From: Rhizobium croatiense
Lineage (GTDB): Bacteria; Pseudomonadota; Alphaproteobacteria; Rhizobiales; Rhizobiaceae
Direction of reading: 5' to 3'
Length of the DNA stretch: 64,000 bases
NCBI RefSeq assembly: GCF_019793465.1
Contig: NZ_JAILYJ010000007.1
Coordinates: 1-64,000 of the forward strand
The position numbers were made by a program, and so were the translations under genes. Shown here piece after piece: positions 1 through 9,639 of this stretch. Below the pieces are notes generated by a model. It saw nothing but the letters and a program-made list of their open reading frames with translations, was not told the origin of the DNA and did not search any database. The stretch's first letter is position 1. Each line of letters opens with the position of its first letter.

Positions 1-1
1 G

Positions 2-103
2 GCCGGCAAGCCCAAGATCGTCGCAACCGTCGCCACCATGCGCAAGCTGCTCACTATCCTCAATGCCATCATCAGGGACGGACGACCATGGCAAAACGCT
101 TGA
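2..103 (+). pseudogene. 3' end of an IS110-family transposase (partial, runs off the left edge)
   Basis: The frame opening at base 2 gives 33 residues before TGA at 101-103. It contains the segment KIVATVATMRKLLTILNAII followed by a tail ending PWQNA, typical of the C-terminus of IS110/IS116-type (DEDD) transposases. Only this end is visible, so whether the element is intact cannot be judged. It shows that the left edge borders a mobile element. Confidence 0.7.
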
Positions 104-118
104 CAAAAAAGACAGTCG

Positions 119-218
119 CTCTCCCCGTAAACGGGGCGAAGGGACATGCCGCGACCTCTCCGTCCCTCGTCCACCTCTCGCATGGCACGTCCCCCTCGCC
201 CCGTTTTAACGGGGAGAG
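119..218. repeat. RIME-like intergenic palindrome
   Basis: Two GC-rich arms, CTCTCCCCGTAAACGGGG near 119-136 and CCCCGTTTTAACGGGGAGAG near 199-218, are inverted relative to each other, and each is itself palindromic. This double-palindrome layout is that of the Rhizobium intergenic mosaic elements (RIME). It lies between the transposase end and the convergent ABC transporter operon and might act as a transcription stop. Confidence 0.6.
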
Positions 219-274
219 TGAGGGGCAAGAGCCATCAGTGCGAACCGGACAGCAACGGCAAGAGGCAGAGGTTA

Positions 275-1018
275 TCAGGCCTCGATGAAGCTCGCCTCGA
301 ACAGCTCGCGCGCATAGGCATCGTGGGTGGTGCCGGCCTGCAGATCCGCCTTGGTGAGTTCGTCGACGAAGCCGCCATTCTTCATGATCAGCACCCGGTC
401 GCACATATGGGCGATCACCGCGAGGTCGTGGCTGACGAGCAGATAGGTCAGTCCCTTTTCCTCGCGCTGATCGGCAAGCAGGTTGAGGATTTCGGCCTGG
501 ACGGAAACGTCGAGCGCCGATGTCGGCTCGTCCAGCAGCAGGATGGGCGGTGACAGGATCAGCGCCCGGGCGATCGCTACGCGCTGCCGCTGGCCGCCGG
601 AAAGCTCATGTGGAAACCGGTTTGCAAAGCTTGCCGGCAGTCCCACCTGGATCAGGGCCCTTTCGACCTTCGACCAGATATCGGAATGGCGCATGGCACG
701 CAGCGGCTCGGCAAGCGCGGTGCCGATGCGATGGCGGGGATGCAGCGAGCCGTAAGGATCCTGAAACACCATCTGGGCCGACGTCAGTTCCTCGCGGGAG
801 CGCTTCTTGCCGATCGGTTTGCCGCCAAGCTCGATCTGACCGGTCCAACCGGCCTCCATGCCGGCGAGGCAACGCAGCACCGTCGATTTGCCGCAGCCGG
901 ATTCGCCGACGATGCCCAGCGTCTCGCCCGGGCTGACCTGAAAGCTGATGCCCCTGACGACATGGTTGCTTGATTTGCCGGAGGAAAAGACGACATCGAG
1001 ATCACGCACATTGATCAT
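275..1018 (-). CDS. Peptide/oligosaccharide ABC transporter ATP-binding protein (OppF/DppF type)
   Basis: This 247-aa cytoplasmic ATPase is the second nucleotide-binding subunit of a Dpp/Opp-type importer and energises uptake through the permeases encoded upstream. Visible motifs are the Walker A GESGCGKST (about 38-46), the Q-loop MVFQDPYGSLHPRHR, the signature [15 protein letters not shown] (about 139-153), the Walker [12 protein letters not shown] and the H-loop VSHD. It is shorter than many OppF proteins (about 320 aa) and seems to lack the C-terminal oligopeptide-transporter extension with its Cys cluster. It is the last gene of the operon and overlaps the preceding ATPase gene by 4 bp, so translational coupling is likely. 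Substrate is inferred only from the divergent uronate genes. Confidence 0.9.
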   Translation of the reverse strand: MINVRDLDVVFSSGKSSNHVVRGISFQVSPGETLGIVGESGCGKSTVLRCLAGMEAGWTGQIELGGKPIGKKRSREELTSAQMVFQDPYGSLHPRHRIGTALAEPLRAMRHSDIWSKVERALIQVGLPASFANRFPHELSGGQRQRVAIARALILSPPILLLDEPTSALDVSVQAEILNLLADQREEKGLTYLLVSHDLAVIAHMCDRVLIMKNGGFVDELTKADLQAGTTHDAYARELFEASFIEA

Positions 1019-1860
1019 TGCGCCGCCTCCAAATCGAGTTTCGCCCGGTCGAGAACCGCAAGCCGGCGGACGGGGTTTTTCGGGTCGGGCAGCGCCGATA
1101 TCAGCCCGCGCGTATAGGGATGGCGTGCCGCTTCGAGACTGGTCAGCGTCTCGACGATGCGTCCGGCATACATGACGATGATGCGCTCGCAGAAGGCCGC
1201 GACCATGCGGATGTCGTGGCTGATCAAAAGCAGGCCGGAATTGTTCTCGCGCACCAGTTCATCGAGCAGCAGCAGCACATCCTTTCGCACGCTGACATCG
1301 AGCGCCGAGGTCGGCTCGTCAGCGATGACGAGTTTCGGCCGCGCCAGCAGCATCATGGCGATCATAACGCGCTGGCCCATGCCGCCGGAGATCTGGTGGG
1401 GATAAAGCGCCATGACCCGGTCGGGATCGGTGATGCGCACGCGCTCGAGCATGGCGCGGACAGCATCCTGCGCCCGGTTGCCGCGAAGGCCGAGATGAAG
1501 ACGGGCGGCTTCGGCGATCTGCTTGCCGATCGACAAGACCGGGTTCAGTGAATAACGCGGATCCTGCATGATCAGCGCGATATCCTTGCCGCGGAGCGCA
1601 CCCATCTGACGTTCGGTCTTGGCAAGCAGCGAACTGCCGGCAAGATCGAGGCGCTCAGCGGCGACCACCGCGGCCGGGGGCAGCAGGCGCATGACGGCGC
1701 GCCCCGTCGTCGACTTGCCGGAACCGGATTCGCCGACGATGCCGACGCGTTCGCGTCCGACGTCGAAACTGACATTGGAGACGGCGGGCACGGCGCCCCG
1801 TCCGAAGCGGACGCTCAGGTCCTTGACCGACAGAACGGGGTGAAGATCACGATCTTTCAT
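1015..1860 (-). CDS. Peptide/oligosaccharide ABC transporter ATP-binding protein (OppD/DppD type)
   Basis: This 281-aa ATPase is the partner of the downstream OppF-like subunit. It shows Walker [10 protein letters not shown] (about 42-50), the Q-loop [11 protein letters not shown], the signature motif region [13 protein letters not shown] and Walker [13 protein letters not shown]. The signature has GGMGQ in place of the commoner GGMRQ/GGQRQ, a tolerated change in DppD proteins. The start at 1860 was chosen because the upstream permease stops at 1862, giving the tight junction TGAAATG. A longer in-frame extension to 1926 would run into the permease gene. The C-terminus keeps the [16 protein letters not shown] segment typical of the oligopeptide ATPase family. 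Confidence 0.9.
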   Translation of the reverse strand: MKDRDLHPVLSVKDLSVRFGRGAVPAVSNVSFDVGRERVGIVGESGSGKSTTGRAVMRLLPPAAVVAAERLDLAGSSLLAKTERQMGALRGKDIALIMQDPRYSLNPVLSIGKQIAEAARLHLGLRGNRAQDAVRAMLERVRITDPDRVMALYPHQISGGMGQRVMIAMMLLARPKLVIADEPTSALDVSVRKDVLLLLDELVRENNSGLLLISHDIRMVAAFCERIIVMYAGRIVETLTSLEAARHPYTRGLISALPDPKNPVRRLAVLDRAKLDLEAAQ

Positions 1861-1861
1861 T

Positions 1862-2764
1862 TCACGACCTTGCATGGCGGGGATCCAGAATGTCGCGCAG
1901 AGCATCTCCGGCGATGTTGAAGGCAAGGCTGGTCAGCAGGATGGCGATGCCCGGCATGACCGCGACCCACCAGTAATCGAGCATGAACTTGCGGCCGTTG
2001 GAGATCATCGCGCCCCATTCGGGCGCCGGCGGCTGTGCACCGAGGCCGAGAAAGCCGAGCGAGGCCGCTGTCAGGATGATGCCCGCCATATTGAGGGTCA
2101 GGCGGACGATCACCGATGGAATGCACATGGGCGCGATATAGAGCAGCAGGATGCGCAGCGGCGAAGCGCCGTAAAGGCGGGCGGCGACCACATAATCTGC
2201 ATTTCTGACGACCAGCGCTTCGGCGCGGGCAAGCCTTGCGATCGGCGGCCAGGCCGTCAGCGAGATTGCGATGATTGCCGTGCCGAGACCGGCGCCGAGC
2301 GCGGCGGCAAAGGCAAGCGCCAGGATCAGCGAGGGGAAAGAGAGCACGATATCGGTGGCGCGCATCAGGAAGGCATCGGTGTTGCCGCCGAAGAAACCGG
2401 CGACGATGCCGATCAGCAGGCCGATCGGGCCGACGATCAAGGACACCGACAGCACCGTCTGGATCGTGATGCGCGTGCCGAAGATCAGGCGGCTCAGGAT
2501 ATCGCGGCCGAATTCGTCGGTGCCGGCCAGATGCGCAAGGCTCGGAGGCTGCAAGGCATCGCCAAGCGCCTGGATCGTCGGATCGTAGGGCGCCAGAAGC
2601 GGCGCGAAGATCGCGACGATGCAGAGCAGGCCGAGAATGACGAAGCCGGCAAGACCGAGCGGCTCGTCGGCCAGTTTGCGGCCGGCGCGCCCGAAGGAGG
2701 CGGCAACGCGGTTCGGCATGCTCGGCGGGCGGATTCGGATCTCGCTGTGGACGGCGTCGCTCAT
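1862..2764 (-). CDS. ABC transporter permease (DppC/OppC type)
   Basis: This 300-aa inner-membrane permease is of the DppC class. A cytoplasmic N-terminal tail precedes a first membrane span (LAGFVILGLLCIVAIFAPLL), then the conserved GTDEFGRDILSRLIFGTR segment of the OppC N-terminal domain, followed by about five further spans. The coupling loop (EAA-like, ARAEALVVRNADYVVAARLYGAS) that contacts the ATPases is present. It overlaps the DppB-type gene by 4 bp. Together with that gene it forms the transmembrane channel of the importer. Confidence 0.92.
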   Translation of the reverse strand: MSDAVHSEIRIRPPSMPNRVAASFGRAGRKLADEPLGLAGFVILGLLCIVAIFAPLLAPYDPTIQALGDALQPPSLAHLAGTDEFGRDILSRLIFGTRITIQTVLSVSLIVGPIGLLIGIVAGFFGGNTDAFLMRATDIVLSFPSLILALAFAAALGAGLGTAIIAISLTAWPPIARLARAEALVVRNADYVVAARLYGASPLRILLLYIAPMCIPSVIVRLTLNMAGIILTAASLGFLGLGAQPPAPEWGAMISNGRKFMLDYWWVAVMPGIAILLTSLAFNIAGDALRDILDPRHARS

Positions 2765-3789
2765 CGGGTCGCCTCCCGCATGCGCGGATCGAGCAGGGCG
2801 TAGGCGACGTCGGCCAGGAAGTTCAGGAACATGAAGATGAATCCCACGATGATGGTGGCTGCGACAATGGCGTTCATGTCGCCGATCATCAGCGCGTTCG
2901 TCATATATTGGCCGATGCCCGGCCAGGAGAAGACGATCTCGGTGACGACGGCGCCTTCGAGCAGCCCGCCATAAGAAATGGCAAGGATGGTGATCAGCTG
3001 CACTGCGATATTCGGCAGGACATGGCGCAGAACCGTGCCGGTCGGGCTGACGCCCTTGGCACGGGCGGCAATGACATAATCCTGGCTCAGCTGCTCCAGG
3101 GTGAAGCTGCGGGTCATGCGGGTGATGTAGGCTATGGCGGCGTAAGCCAGGATGAAGGCCGGCAGGATGATATGACCGAGCGCATTCCAGAAGATTTCCG
3201 TCTCGCCTTGCAGCAGGCTGTCGACCAGCAGCAGGCCGGTCTGCGGTGTGACCAGCCCCTCGTAGAAGACATCGACCCTGCCCGGCCCGCCGACCCAGTT
3301 CAGGCCGGCATAGAAGATGACCAGCCCCACGATGCCGAACCAGAAGACCGGGATCGAATGGCCGACGAGGGCGACAACCCGGACGATCTTGTCGATCGGG
3401 CTGTCGCGAAACAGCGCTGCGACCAGGCCGAGCGGCACGCCGACGAAGGTCGAAATGATCACCGCCAGCGTCGCAAGTTCGAATGTCGCGGGAAAGGCCT
3501 GAGCGAGGTCCGAAGAGACGGGATTGCCGGTGAGCACAGCCGTGCCGAAATCACCATGGGCGAGCCCGTTCAGATAGAGGAAGAACTGCTGATAGATCGG
3601 CAGATCCAGCCCCAGGCGCGTCCGCATCGCCGCATAGGCGGCGGGATCGGCGAGTTCGCCGACGACGGCGCCGACGGGATCCGTGGGCAGGACGCGGCCG
3701 ATCACGAAGGTCACACACAAGAGGATGAACAGGCTGACCAGCAGATGCGCGAGGCGTCGGCCAAATTCGGCTACGGAGAGTTCCTTCAT
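2761..3789 (-). CDS. ABC transporter permease (DppB/OppB type)
   Basis: This 342-aa inner-membrane permease has the DppB layout: an N-terminal span (LLVSLFILLCVTFVIGRVLP), then a periplasmic segment with the family pattern LGLDLPIYQQFFLYL, then five spans. The EAA loop SQDYVIAARAKGVSPTGTVLRH is well conserved, and the C-terminal LNFLADVAYALLDPRMR is a family hallmark. It lies 20 bp downstream of the substrate-binding protein gene and overlaps the next permease gene. The order SBP-permease-permease-ATPase-ATPase is the classical dpp/opp operon order. Confidence 0.93.
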   Translation of the reverse strand: MKELSVAEFGRRLAHLLVSLFILLCVTFVIGRVLPTDPVGAVVGELADPAAYAAMRTRLGLDLPIYQQFFLYLNGLAHGDFGTAVLTGNPVSSDLAQAFPATFELATLAVIISTFVGVPLGLVAALFRDSPIDKIVRVVALVGHSIPVFWFGIVGLVIFYAGLNWVGGPGRVDVFYEGLVTPQTGLLLVDSLLQGETEIFWNALGHIILPAFILAYAAIAYITRMTRSFTLEQLSQDYVIAARAKGVSPTGTVLRHVLPNIAVQLITILAISYGGLLEGAVVTEIVFSWPGIGQYMTNALMIGDMNAIVAATIIVGFIFMFLNFLADVAYALLDPRMREATR

Positions 3790-3809
3790 GATCGGCTGCC
3801 TCGGGAGTA

Positions 3810-5405
3810 TTACTGGGTTTCAGACTTCGTGACGTTCTCGAGGCGCGTCAGCTGCGTCGGATGGCCGATATAACCCTCAACCTTGCTCGACAGAACGATC
3901 GGCTCGAAGCGCTCGAACATCGGCAGCACCGCCGGCTTCTGTTCGACGAACATGTTCTGCATCTGAACATAGAGTTCGCCGCGCTTCTTCGGGTCCGGCT
4001 CCATCGAGGCCTTGGCCGTCAAAGACGTCAGTTCCGGAATGTCCCAGGCCGAACGCCAGACGAAGTTGCCGGCATTGTTGGCTTCCTTCGAATTGTCCGG
4101 GTTCGATGAGAACTGCTCCATCGAGCCGAGCACATTCGGCATATAGGCGCTGGTCTGCGGGATCAGCAGATCGAAATCCCGCGCGCGGTGGGCGGCGATG
4201 ATTTCCGAACCGTTGCCCTGCTGGATATCGACCTTGATGCCGACCTGGGCAAGCGATGCCTGGATGGCGGTGGCAAGATCGATGCGCGGCGTCTGCGCGA
4301 TCGTCTTCAGCGTCAGCGAGAAGCCGTCCTTGTAGCCTGCTTCAGCCAGCAGCTGCTTGGACTTCTCGACATCGAGATGCCAATCGGGGCTCGGGATCGC
4401 ATATTCGAAGTTCTCCGGCACGGGAACGGTTCTCGCCCGCCCGTAAGGACCCATGATGGTCTTCTCGATGCCCTTGTAATCGATGCCGTAGGCGATCGCC
4501 TCGCGGACCTTCGGGTTGGACAGGTACTGGTTGCCGGCATTCATCGACAACACGTAGAATCCGCCTGTCGGGATGCGCTGGATGGTAAAGCCCTTTTTGT
4601 CCTTAAAGGTCGCGAGATCGGCTGCGGTCAGCGCGCTGGCGATATCGATGTCGCCGCGCTCGAGCATCAGCCGCTCGACCTGGCTTTCGGGAACATGCCG
4701 GACGATAACGCGCTTCATCTTCGGTGCGCCGGTGACGTAATCCTTGTTGGCATCGAGGATGACGAGTTCGTTCGGCGACCAGCGATTGAGGGTGAACGGA
4801 CCTGAACCGGCCGAATGCGTGCGCATCCAGGCATTACCGTAATCATTGTCGGTGACGTGCTTCTCAACCTCGACGCTGTCGACAACGCTGGTGGTCGAGG
4901 TCGTCAAGCGGTAGAGCAGCATTTCGGCCGTCACCTGGCCGGAAAAATCGATGCGCACGGTCTTGTCGTCGACTGATGTGACGAGCTTGTCGACATTGGT
5001 CTTATCGTAGCCGATGCGCTTGAGGTTGGCGGCGGCCGCCTGGTCGAGCTTCAAAAGCCGTCCCAGCGAATAGACGACATCCTTCGAGGTCACCGGATTG
5101 CCGGAGGCGAAATTGGCCTGACGCAGGGTGAAGGTGATGCCCTTGTCATCGACCTTCCAGCTTTCGGCCAGCTGCGGCGCGATCTTGCCATCAGGCGTGC
5201 TGTTGACCAGCCGGTCGTAGAGATTCGACATGATCTCGACCGCCTTGCCCTCGGTCGCCTGATGCGGATCGAGCGACAGGACCTGGGCCAGCGATGTGCC
5301 GATCACCAGCTGATCCCTCGGCGTGGCGGCGTGCGAGAGCGGCGCAGCGATCGTCAGCGCGCCGATGACGGCGCCGACGAACAGGCCTTTAGAAAAATGC
5401 TTCAT
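3810..5405 (-). CDS. ABC transporter extracellular substrate-binding protein, family 5 (DppA/OppA type)
   Basis: This 531-aa periplasmic binding protein has a Sec signal peptide (MKHFSKGLFVGAVIGALTIA, cleaved near SHA-ATP). The mature part carries the SBP_bac_5 pattern VLSLDPHQATEGKAVEIMSN near the N-terminus and the KVREAIAYGIDYKGI region typical of the family. Family-5 proteins bind peptides, nickel or, in rhizobia and thermophiles, oligosaccharides and glycosides. The ATG at 5405 is preferred over an upstream GTG at 5411 because GGGAGGAG (about 5412-5419) then sits at normal distance. It is first in its operon and divergent from a GntR regulator next to uronate-type enzymes. That makes a sugar-acid oligomer a better guess for the ligand than a peptide. 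Confidence 0.9.
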   Translation of the reverse strand: MKHFSKGLFVGAVIGALTIAAPLSHAATPRDQLVIGTSLAQVLSLDPHQATEGKAVEIMSNLYDRLVNSTPDGKIAPQLAESWKVDDKGITFTLRQANFASGNPVTSKDVVYSLGRLLKLDQAAAANLKRIGYDKTNVDKLVTSVDDKTVRIDFSGQVTAEMLLYRLTTSTTSVVDSVEVEKHVTDNDYGNAWMRTHSAGSGPFTLNRWSPNELVILDANKDYVTGAPKMKRVIVRHVPESQVERLMLERGDIDIASALTAADLATFKDKKGFTIQRIPTGGFYVLSMNAGNQYLSNPKVREAIAYGIDYKGIEKTIMGPYGRARTVPVPENFEYAIPSPDWHLDVEKSKQLLAEAGYKDGFSLTLKTIAQTPRIDLATAIQASLAQVGIKVDIQQGNGSEIIAAHRARDFDLLIPQTSAYMPNVLGSMEQFSSNPDNSKEANNAGNFVWRSAWDIPELTSLTAKASMEPDPKKRGELYVQMQNMFVEQKPAVLPMFERFEPIVLSSKVEGYIGHPTQLTRLENVTKSETQ

Positions 5406-5433
5406 TGTCACTCCTCCCTAGATTACTATAATA

Positions 5434-5446
5434 GACATATTATGTC
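5434..5446. promoter_or_regulatory. Palindrome in the divergent promoter region, candidate GntR operator
   Basis: GACATATTATGTC is a perfect 6+1+6 palindrome between the divergent transporter operon (start 5405) and the GntR gene (start 5538). A further ATGTC half-site follows at 5453-5457. A related palindrome precedes the mannonate dehydratase gene at 6276-6289. Shared ATGTC/GACAT half-sites suggest the same regulator binds both. This is inference from sequence symmetry and position only. Confidence 0.5.
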
Positions 5447-5537
5447 GTCCGTATGTCGTATTATGATTTACCGAAGTCCAAAACGATTTGCAAGAGCCGT
5501 GCGGAAGACTTGAGGCGAAGGAACTGGGGAATAAGGA

Positions 5538-6248
5538 ATGACGACACTCGGCCGTGGGCGGCAAAGACTGGCGCAGCAGGTCATCGATCAGCTGCGCGCA
5601 CAAATCGAAACGGGAAAATTACGCGTCGGCGACCAGTTGCCGACCGAGCCGCAGCTCGAATCGAGCTTCGGCGTCAGCCGCACCGTGGTGCGCGAGGCGA
5701 TCGCCGATCTGAGGGCTGCGGGTTTCGTCCGGCCGATCCAGGGCAAAGGCGTTTTCGTCGCGGATCCGAAGGTTCATTCGGCGATGTCGTTGACGCCGGT
5801 GGAAATCAAAAGCATTCCGGAAACCCTTGAATTGCTGGAGTTTCGCATGGCGACAGAGGGCGAAGCGGCGGCAATTGCCGCCTATCGCCGCACCGCCGAG
5901 CAGGAGGCCGCGATCCGCGAGGCCAACCGCAAAATGGCGCAGCTGATCGAGAGCGGGCAGCATACCGTCGAGGCGGATTATGCTTTCCACATGGCGATCG
6001 CCGCGGCCACCAACAACCGATTTTATGTCGACGTGCTGCGCCATTTCGGCCCCCGCGCCATCCCCCGCGGCCAATTCCCGACGCTTCCCGAAGCCAATGA
6101 CCGCGACTATCTGCAAAAGGTCTATGCCGAACATGTGGAAATCCTCTCGGCGATTGCCGATCAGGATCCGGACCGTGCCCGCCAGGCGATGCGGGCTCAT
6201 CTGATGGCGAGCCAAAGGCGCTATCGAATGCTTGCGGAGCAGCAATAG
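5538..6248 (+). CDS. GntR family transcriptional regulator, FadR/FCD subfamily
   Basis: This 236-aa regulator has an N-terminal winged helix (about 10-77) with the GntR signature LPTEPQLESSFGVSRTVVRE and the wing IQGKGVFVADP. An all-helical FCD ligand domain follows (about 95-230), with the metal-site pattern of Asp, two or three His and a basic residue expected in FadR/UxuR-like proteins (DYAFHMAIAAATNN, and HVEILSAI/MRAHL later). Such proteins are usually repressors released by a sugar acid. It stands between the divergent importer operon and two sugar-acid dehydratase genes, so it probably controls both through the palindromes at 5434 and 6276. A moderate ribosome site (GGGGAATAAGGA) precedes its ATG. 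Confidence 0.9.
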   Translation: MTTLGRGRQRLAQQVIDQLRAQIETGKLRVGDQLPTEPQLESSFGVSRTVVREAIADLRAAGFVRPIQGKGVFVADPKVHSAMSLTPVEIKSIPETLELLEFRMATEGEAAAIAAYRRTAEQEAAIREANRKMAQLIESGQHTVEADYAFHMAIAAATNNRFYVDVLRHFGPRAIPRGQFPTLPEANDRDYLQKVYAEHVEILSAIADQDPDRARQAMRAHLMASQRRYRMLAEQQ

Positions 6249-6275
6249 GGCTCGACACACTCCAAAATTCATATT

Positions 6276-6289
6276 ATGTCATATGACAT
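6276..6289. promoter_or_regulatory. Perfect 14-bp palindrome upstream of the mannonate dehydratase gene, candidate operator
   Basis: ATGTCATATGACAT lies 24 bp upstream of the start codon at 6313 and 28 bp after the regulator's stop codon. It is within the place expected for an operator overlapping the promoter. It shares ATGTC/GACAT half-sites with the palindrome at 5434-5446. Confidence 0.5.
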
Positions 6290-6312
6290 TGCTGAATTTT
6301 GAGAGGTCTCTG

Positions 6313-7287
6313 ATGTATCTGGGAACACAGGTGGCGGCGCGCGACGATGACGACTATCGGATCTTCGCGCAATTGGGCGTGAAGCATATCAGCGCCGATC
6401 CGCCGGGCAGGCCGAGCAGCTGGACGCTTGCCGACATCGAGCGTCACCGCGACAAGGTCGAAAGCTTCGGCCTGATCCTCGACATGATCCAGCTGCCCCT
6501 GCCCTCGCAGCCGATCGAGAAGGCGTCTTATCCCGATATTCTGCTCGCCGGTCCCGAGCGCGATCGGCAGATCGATGCCGTCTGCACAACGATCGAAAAT
6601 GTCGCGAAGGCGGGCATTCCGGCGGTGAAATACAATCTCAACCTGATCGGCATTCCCCGCACCCCGGATGAGCCGGGGCGCGGCGGCTCGATGAATGCCA
6701 GCTTCCGCTGGGAAAAGACCGACCAGCAGGCCGCACCCGGTCTTGCCGGCGTACTCTCCGAGGACGACAACTGGGAACGGATCGATTATTTCCTCGAACG
6801 GGTCGTGCCGGTCGCCGAAAGCAATCGCGTCCGGCTCGCCTGCCATCCGCACGATCCCTATACGCCGCCCGGCTATCGCGGCGTCACTCGCGTGCTCGGC
6901 ACGGTGGAAGGCCTGAAGAAGTTCGTGCTGATGCGCGAAAATCCCTATCACGGCCTGAATTTCTGCCAGGGATCGATCGGCGAGATGCTCGAAAATCCCG
7001 GCGAGGAGATCGATGACGTCATTCGCTGGTTTGGTCAGCGCGACAAGATCTTCAACGTCCACTTCCGCAATATTCGCGGCGGCAAGCTTTCCTTCATGGA
7101 GACCTTCCCCGACGAAGGCGACATGGACATGGTCCGCTCGGCCCGGATCTACAAGGAAGTCGGTTTCAAATACATGCTGATGCCCGACCATGTGCCAACC
7201 GTCAGCGGTAAGGATCCGTCCGCCACCGCATTCGCCTTCTGCTACGGCTATATCGCCGCACTTCTGCAAGTGCTCGAGAGCGCCTGA
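6313..7287 (+). CDS. Mannonate dehydratase family protein (UxuA-like TIM barrel)
   Basis: This 324-aa protein is related to UxuA, which dehydrates D-mannonate to 2-keto-3-deoxygluconate. Features seen are LGVKHISADPP near the N-terminus, AGIPAVKYNLNLIGIPRTPD, the LACHPHDPYTPPGYRG segment with likely metal-binding His residues, GLNFCQGSIGEM, and near the end VHFRNIRGG and YMLMPDHVP. These HPHDP, CQG, HFRN and DH elements match the metal site of the xylose-isomerase-like mannonate dehydratases. It is shorter than E. coli UxuA (about 394 aa), so the exact substrate may differ. The start at 6313 follows GAGAGG at 6301-6306. It is followed after 37 bp by a KdgD-like gene, in one transcription unit. 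Confidence 0.85.
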   Translation: MYLGTQVAARDDDDYRIFAQLGVKHISADPPGRPSSWTLADIERHRDKVESFGLILDMIQLPLPSQPIEKASYPDILLAGPERDRQIDAVCTTIENVAKAGIPAVKYNLNLIGIPRTPDEPGRGGSMNASFRWEKTDQQAAPGLAGVLSEDDNWERIDYFLERVVPVAESNRVRLACHPHDPYTPPGYRGVTRVLGTVEGLKKFVLMRENPYHGLNFCQGSIGEMLENPGEEIDDVIRWFGQRDKIFNVHFRNIRGGKLSFMETFPDEGDMDMVRSARIYKEVGFKYMLMPDHVPTVSGKDPSATAFAFCYGYIAALLQVLESA

Positions 7288-7318
7288 GGCGGCCAATTTT
7301 TCAACACGTAAGGAATAG

Positions 7319-8251
<933 letters not shown>

Positions 8252-8282
8252 TCGCCGACGGAGGACGGCGGGAGTATCTGCC

Positions 8283-8515
8283 GCGCCCCCTCGATTCCCT
8301 CTTCTCCCCCCGGGGAGAAGGTGCCCGTAGGGCGGATGAGGGGGCCGGCGATGCCGGTCTCTCCTCCGGCTCATCTCGACCATGCGCGGGGTGCTGGGCC
8401 CAACATTTCCGTCGGCGTGCCGGAATCGAATTTGCGTGAGGGGGTGCCGTTCCGCCCCCTCATCCGCCTGCCGGCACCTTCCCCCCCGAGAGGAGAAGAG
8501 GAATTGCCGCACCCT
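8283..8515. repeat. Pair of inverted RIME-like repeats between convergent genes
   Basis: The block CTTCTCCCCCCGGGGAGAAG with GTGCCCGTAGGGCGGATGAG (about 8301-8341) returns in reverse orientation at about 8456-8506 (CCCCCTCATCCGCCTGCCGG ... CTTCCCCCCGAGAGGAGAAG). This is a well-known rhizobial intergenic repeat layout. It fills the gap between kdgD (plus) and the sugar ABC ATPase gene (minus), where it may serve as a bidirectional stop. No gene is supported here. Confidence 0.6.
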
Positions 8516-8542
8516 CTCCGATCCCCGCAGACTACTCCTCGC

Positions 8543-9616
8543 CTACAGCGCCACCCCGCTGCCGCGGTCGAAGACATGCACCTGGTCGCTGGCGATGCTT
8601 GCCTCGAAGACGGCGCCGTAGCGGGCGGGATATTCGCCGTCGACGATTGCCGTGACCTGCTGGCCGGCGAGATCGAAGACCACATGGGTCTGGGCGCCGG
8701 TCGGCTCCACCAGCATGGTGCGGCCGGCGAGCGGTGTGCCGGCCGATATGCCGGGAACGAGATGTTCCGGGCGCAGGCCGATGGTGATGGCCTGGCCGGG
8801 TCTGACCCTGCGGTCGGGGGCAAGGCGGATCGCCGTGCCGTCTTCGAGGCGGGCGGCGGGCGCGCCGTTTTCACCGTCGACGATACCGTCGAGCATGTTC
8901 ATCGCCGGCGAGCCGATGAATGCGGCGACGAAGAGGTTGGCCGGCTTCTTGTAAAGTTCGAGCGGGGTGCCCGACTGCTCCACCCTGCCCTGATTGAGCA
9001 CGACGATGCGGTCAGCGAGCGTCATCGCCTCGATCTGGTCGTGGGTGACATAGATCGAGGTGGTCTTCACCTTCTGGTGCAGCGTCTTGATCTCCGAACG
9101 CATCTGCACGCGGAGTTTAGCATCGAGGTTGGAAAGCGGCTCGTCGAACAGGAAGACAGCAGGATTGCGCACGATGGCGCGGCCCATGGCGACACGCTGG
9201 CGCTGGCCGCCGGAAAGCTGGGCCGGCTTGCGGTCGAGCAGCTGGGCGAGATCGAGCATACGGGCGGCCTCCGTGACGCGGGCCTCGATCTCAGGCTTCT
9301 GAACGCCGGCGAGTTTGAGGTTGAAGCCCATGTTTTCGGCGACCGTCATATGCGGATAAAGCGCGTAGGACTGGAAAACCATGGCGATATTCCGCTCGCG
9401 CGGCGTCATGCCGTTGACGACATTGCCGCCGATCGCGATCTCACCGTCGGTGATCTCCTCCAAGCCGGCGATCATCCGCAGCAGCGTCGATTTTCCGCAG
9501 CCGGACGGGCCGACCAGGGCGACGAATTCGCCATCCTCGATATGAAGCGAAATGCCGTGGATGACGTCGACGGCGCCATAGGCCTTGCTTACATCGTGCA
9601 GTGAAACGGATGCCAT
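8543..9616 (-). CDS. Sugar ABC transporter ATP-binding protein (UgpC/MsmK/MalK type)
   Basis: This 357-aa ATPase of the CUT1 sugar importer family shows Walker [10 protein letters not shown] (about 37-45), the Q-loop [14 protein letters not shown], the signature [17 protein letters not shown], Walker [13 protein letters not shown] and the H-loop VTHDQIEAM. These are followed by a C-terminal TOBE regulatory domain (about 240-357, [11 protein letters not shown]). The start at 9616 is set by GGAG just upstream; the open frame extends much further, but that extension lies over the permease gene. It is the last gene of the operon encoding binding protein, two permeases and ATPase. Substrate is a sugar or polyol, unresolved. 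Confidence 0.93.
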   Translation of the reverse strand: MASVSLHDVSKAYGAVDVIHGISLHIEDGEFVALVGPSGCGKSTLLRMIAGLEEITDGEIAIGGNVVNGMTPRERNIAMVFQSYALYPHMTVAENMGFNLKLAGVQKPEIEARVTEAARMLDLAQLLDRKPAQLSGGQRQRVAMGRAIVRNPAVFLFDEPLSNLDAKLRVQMRSEIKTLHQKVKTTSIYVTHDQIEAMTLADRIVVLNQGRVEQSGTPLELYKKPANLFVAAFIGSPAMNMLDGIVDGENGAPAARLEDGTAIRLAPDRRVRPGQAITIGLRPEHLVPGISAGTPLAGRTMLVEPTGAQTHVVFDLAGQQVTAIVDGEYPARYGAVFEASIASDQVHVFDRGSGVAL

Positions 9617-9639
9617 GATTGCAGCTCCAATAGTTCGGC

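Noticed and set aside
181..200. TGGCACG near 183 as a sigma-54 -24 element
   Set aside because: No matching -12 TTGC at the right distance, and it lies within a RIME-like palindrome.
1874..3873. Long plus-strand frames opposite the Dpp-type permease genes
   Set aside because: They are extremely rich in Asp, Arg, Gln and Gly and lie opposite well-conserved permeases, so they are shadows.
8321..9604. Plus-strand open frame of 427 codons opposite the sugar ABC ATPase gene
   Set aside because: It is a shadow of a GC-rich gene on the other strand: no ribosome site, no recognisable domain, His/Arg/Gly-rich composition.
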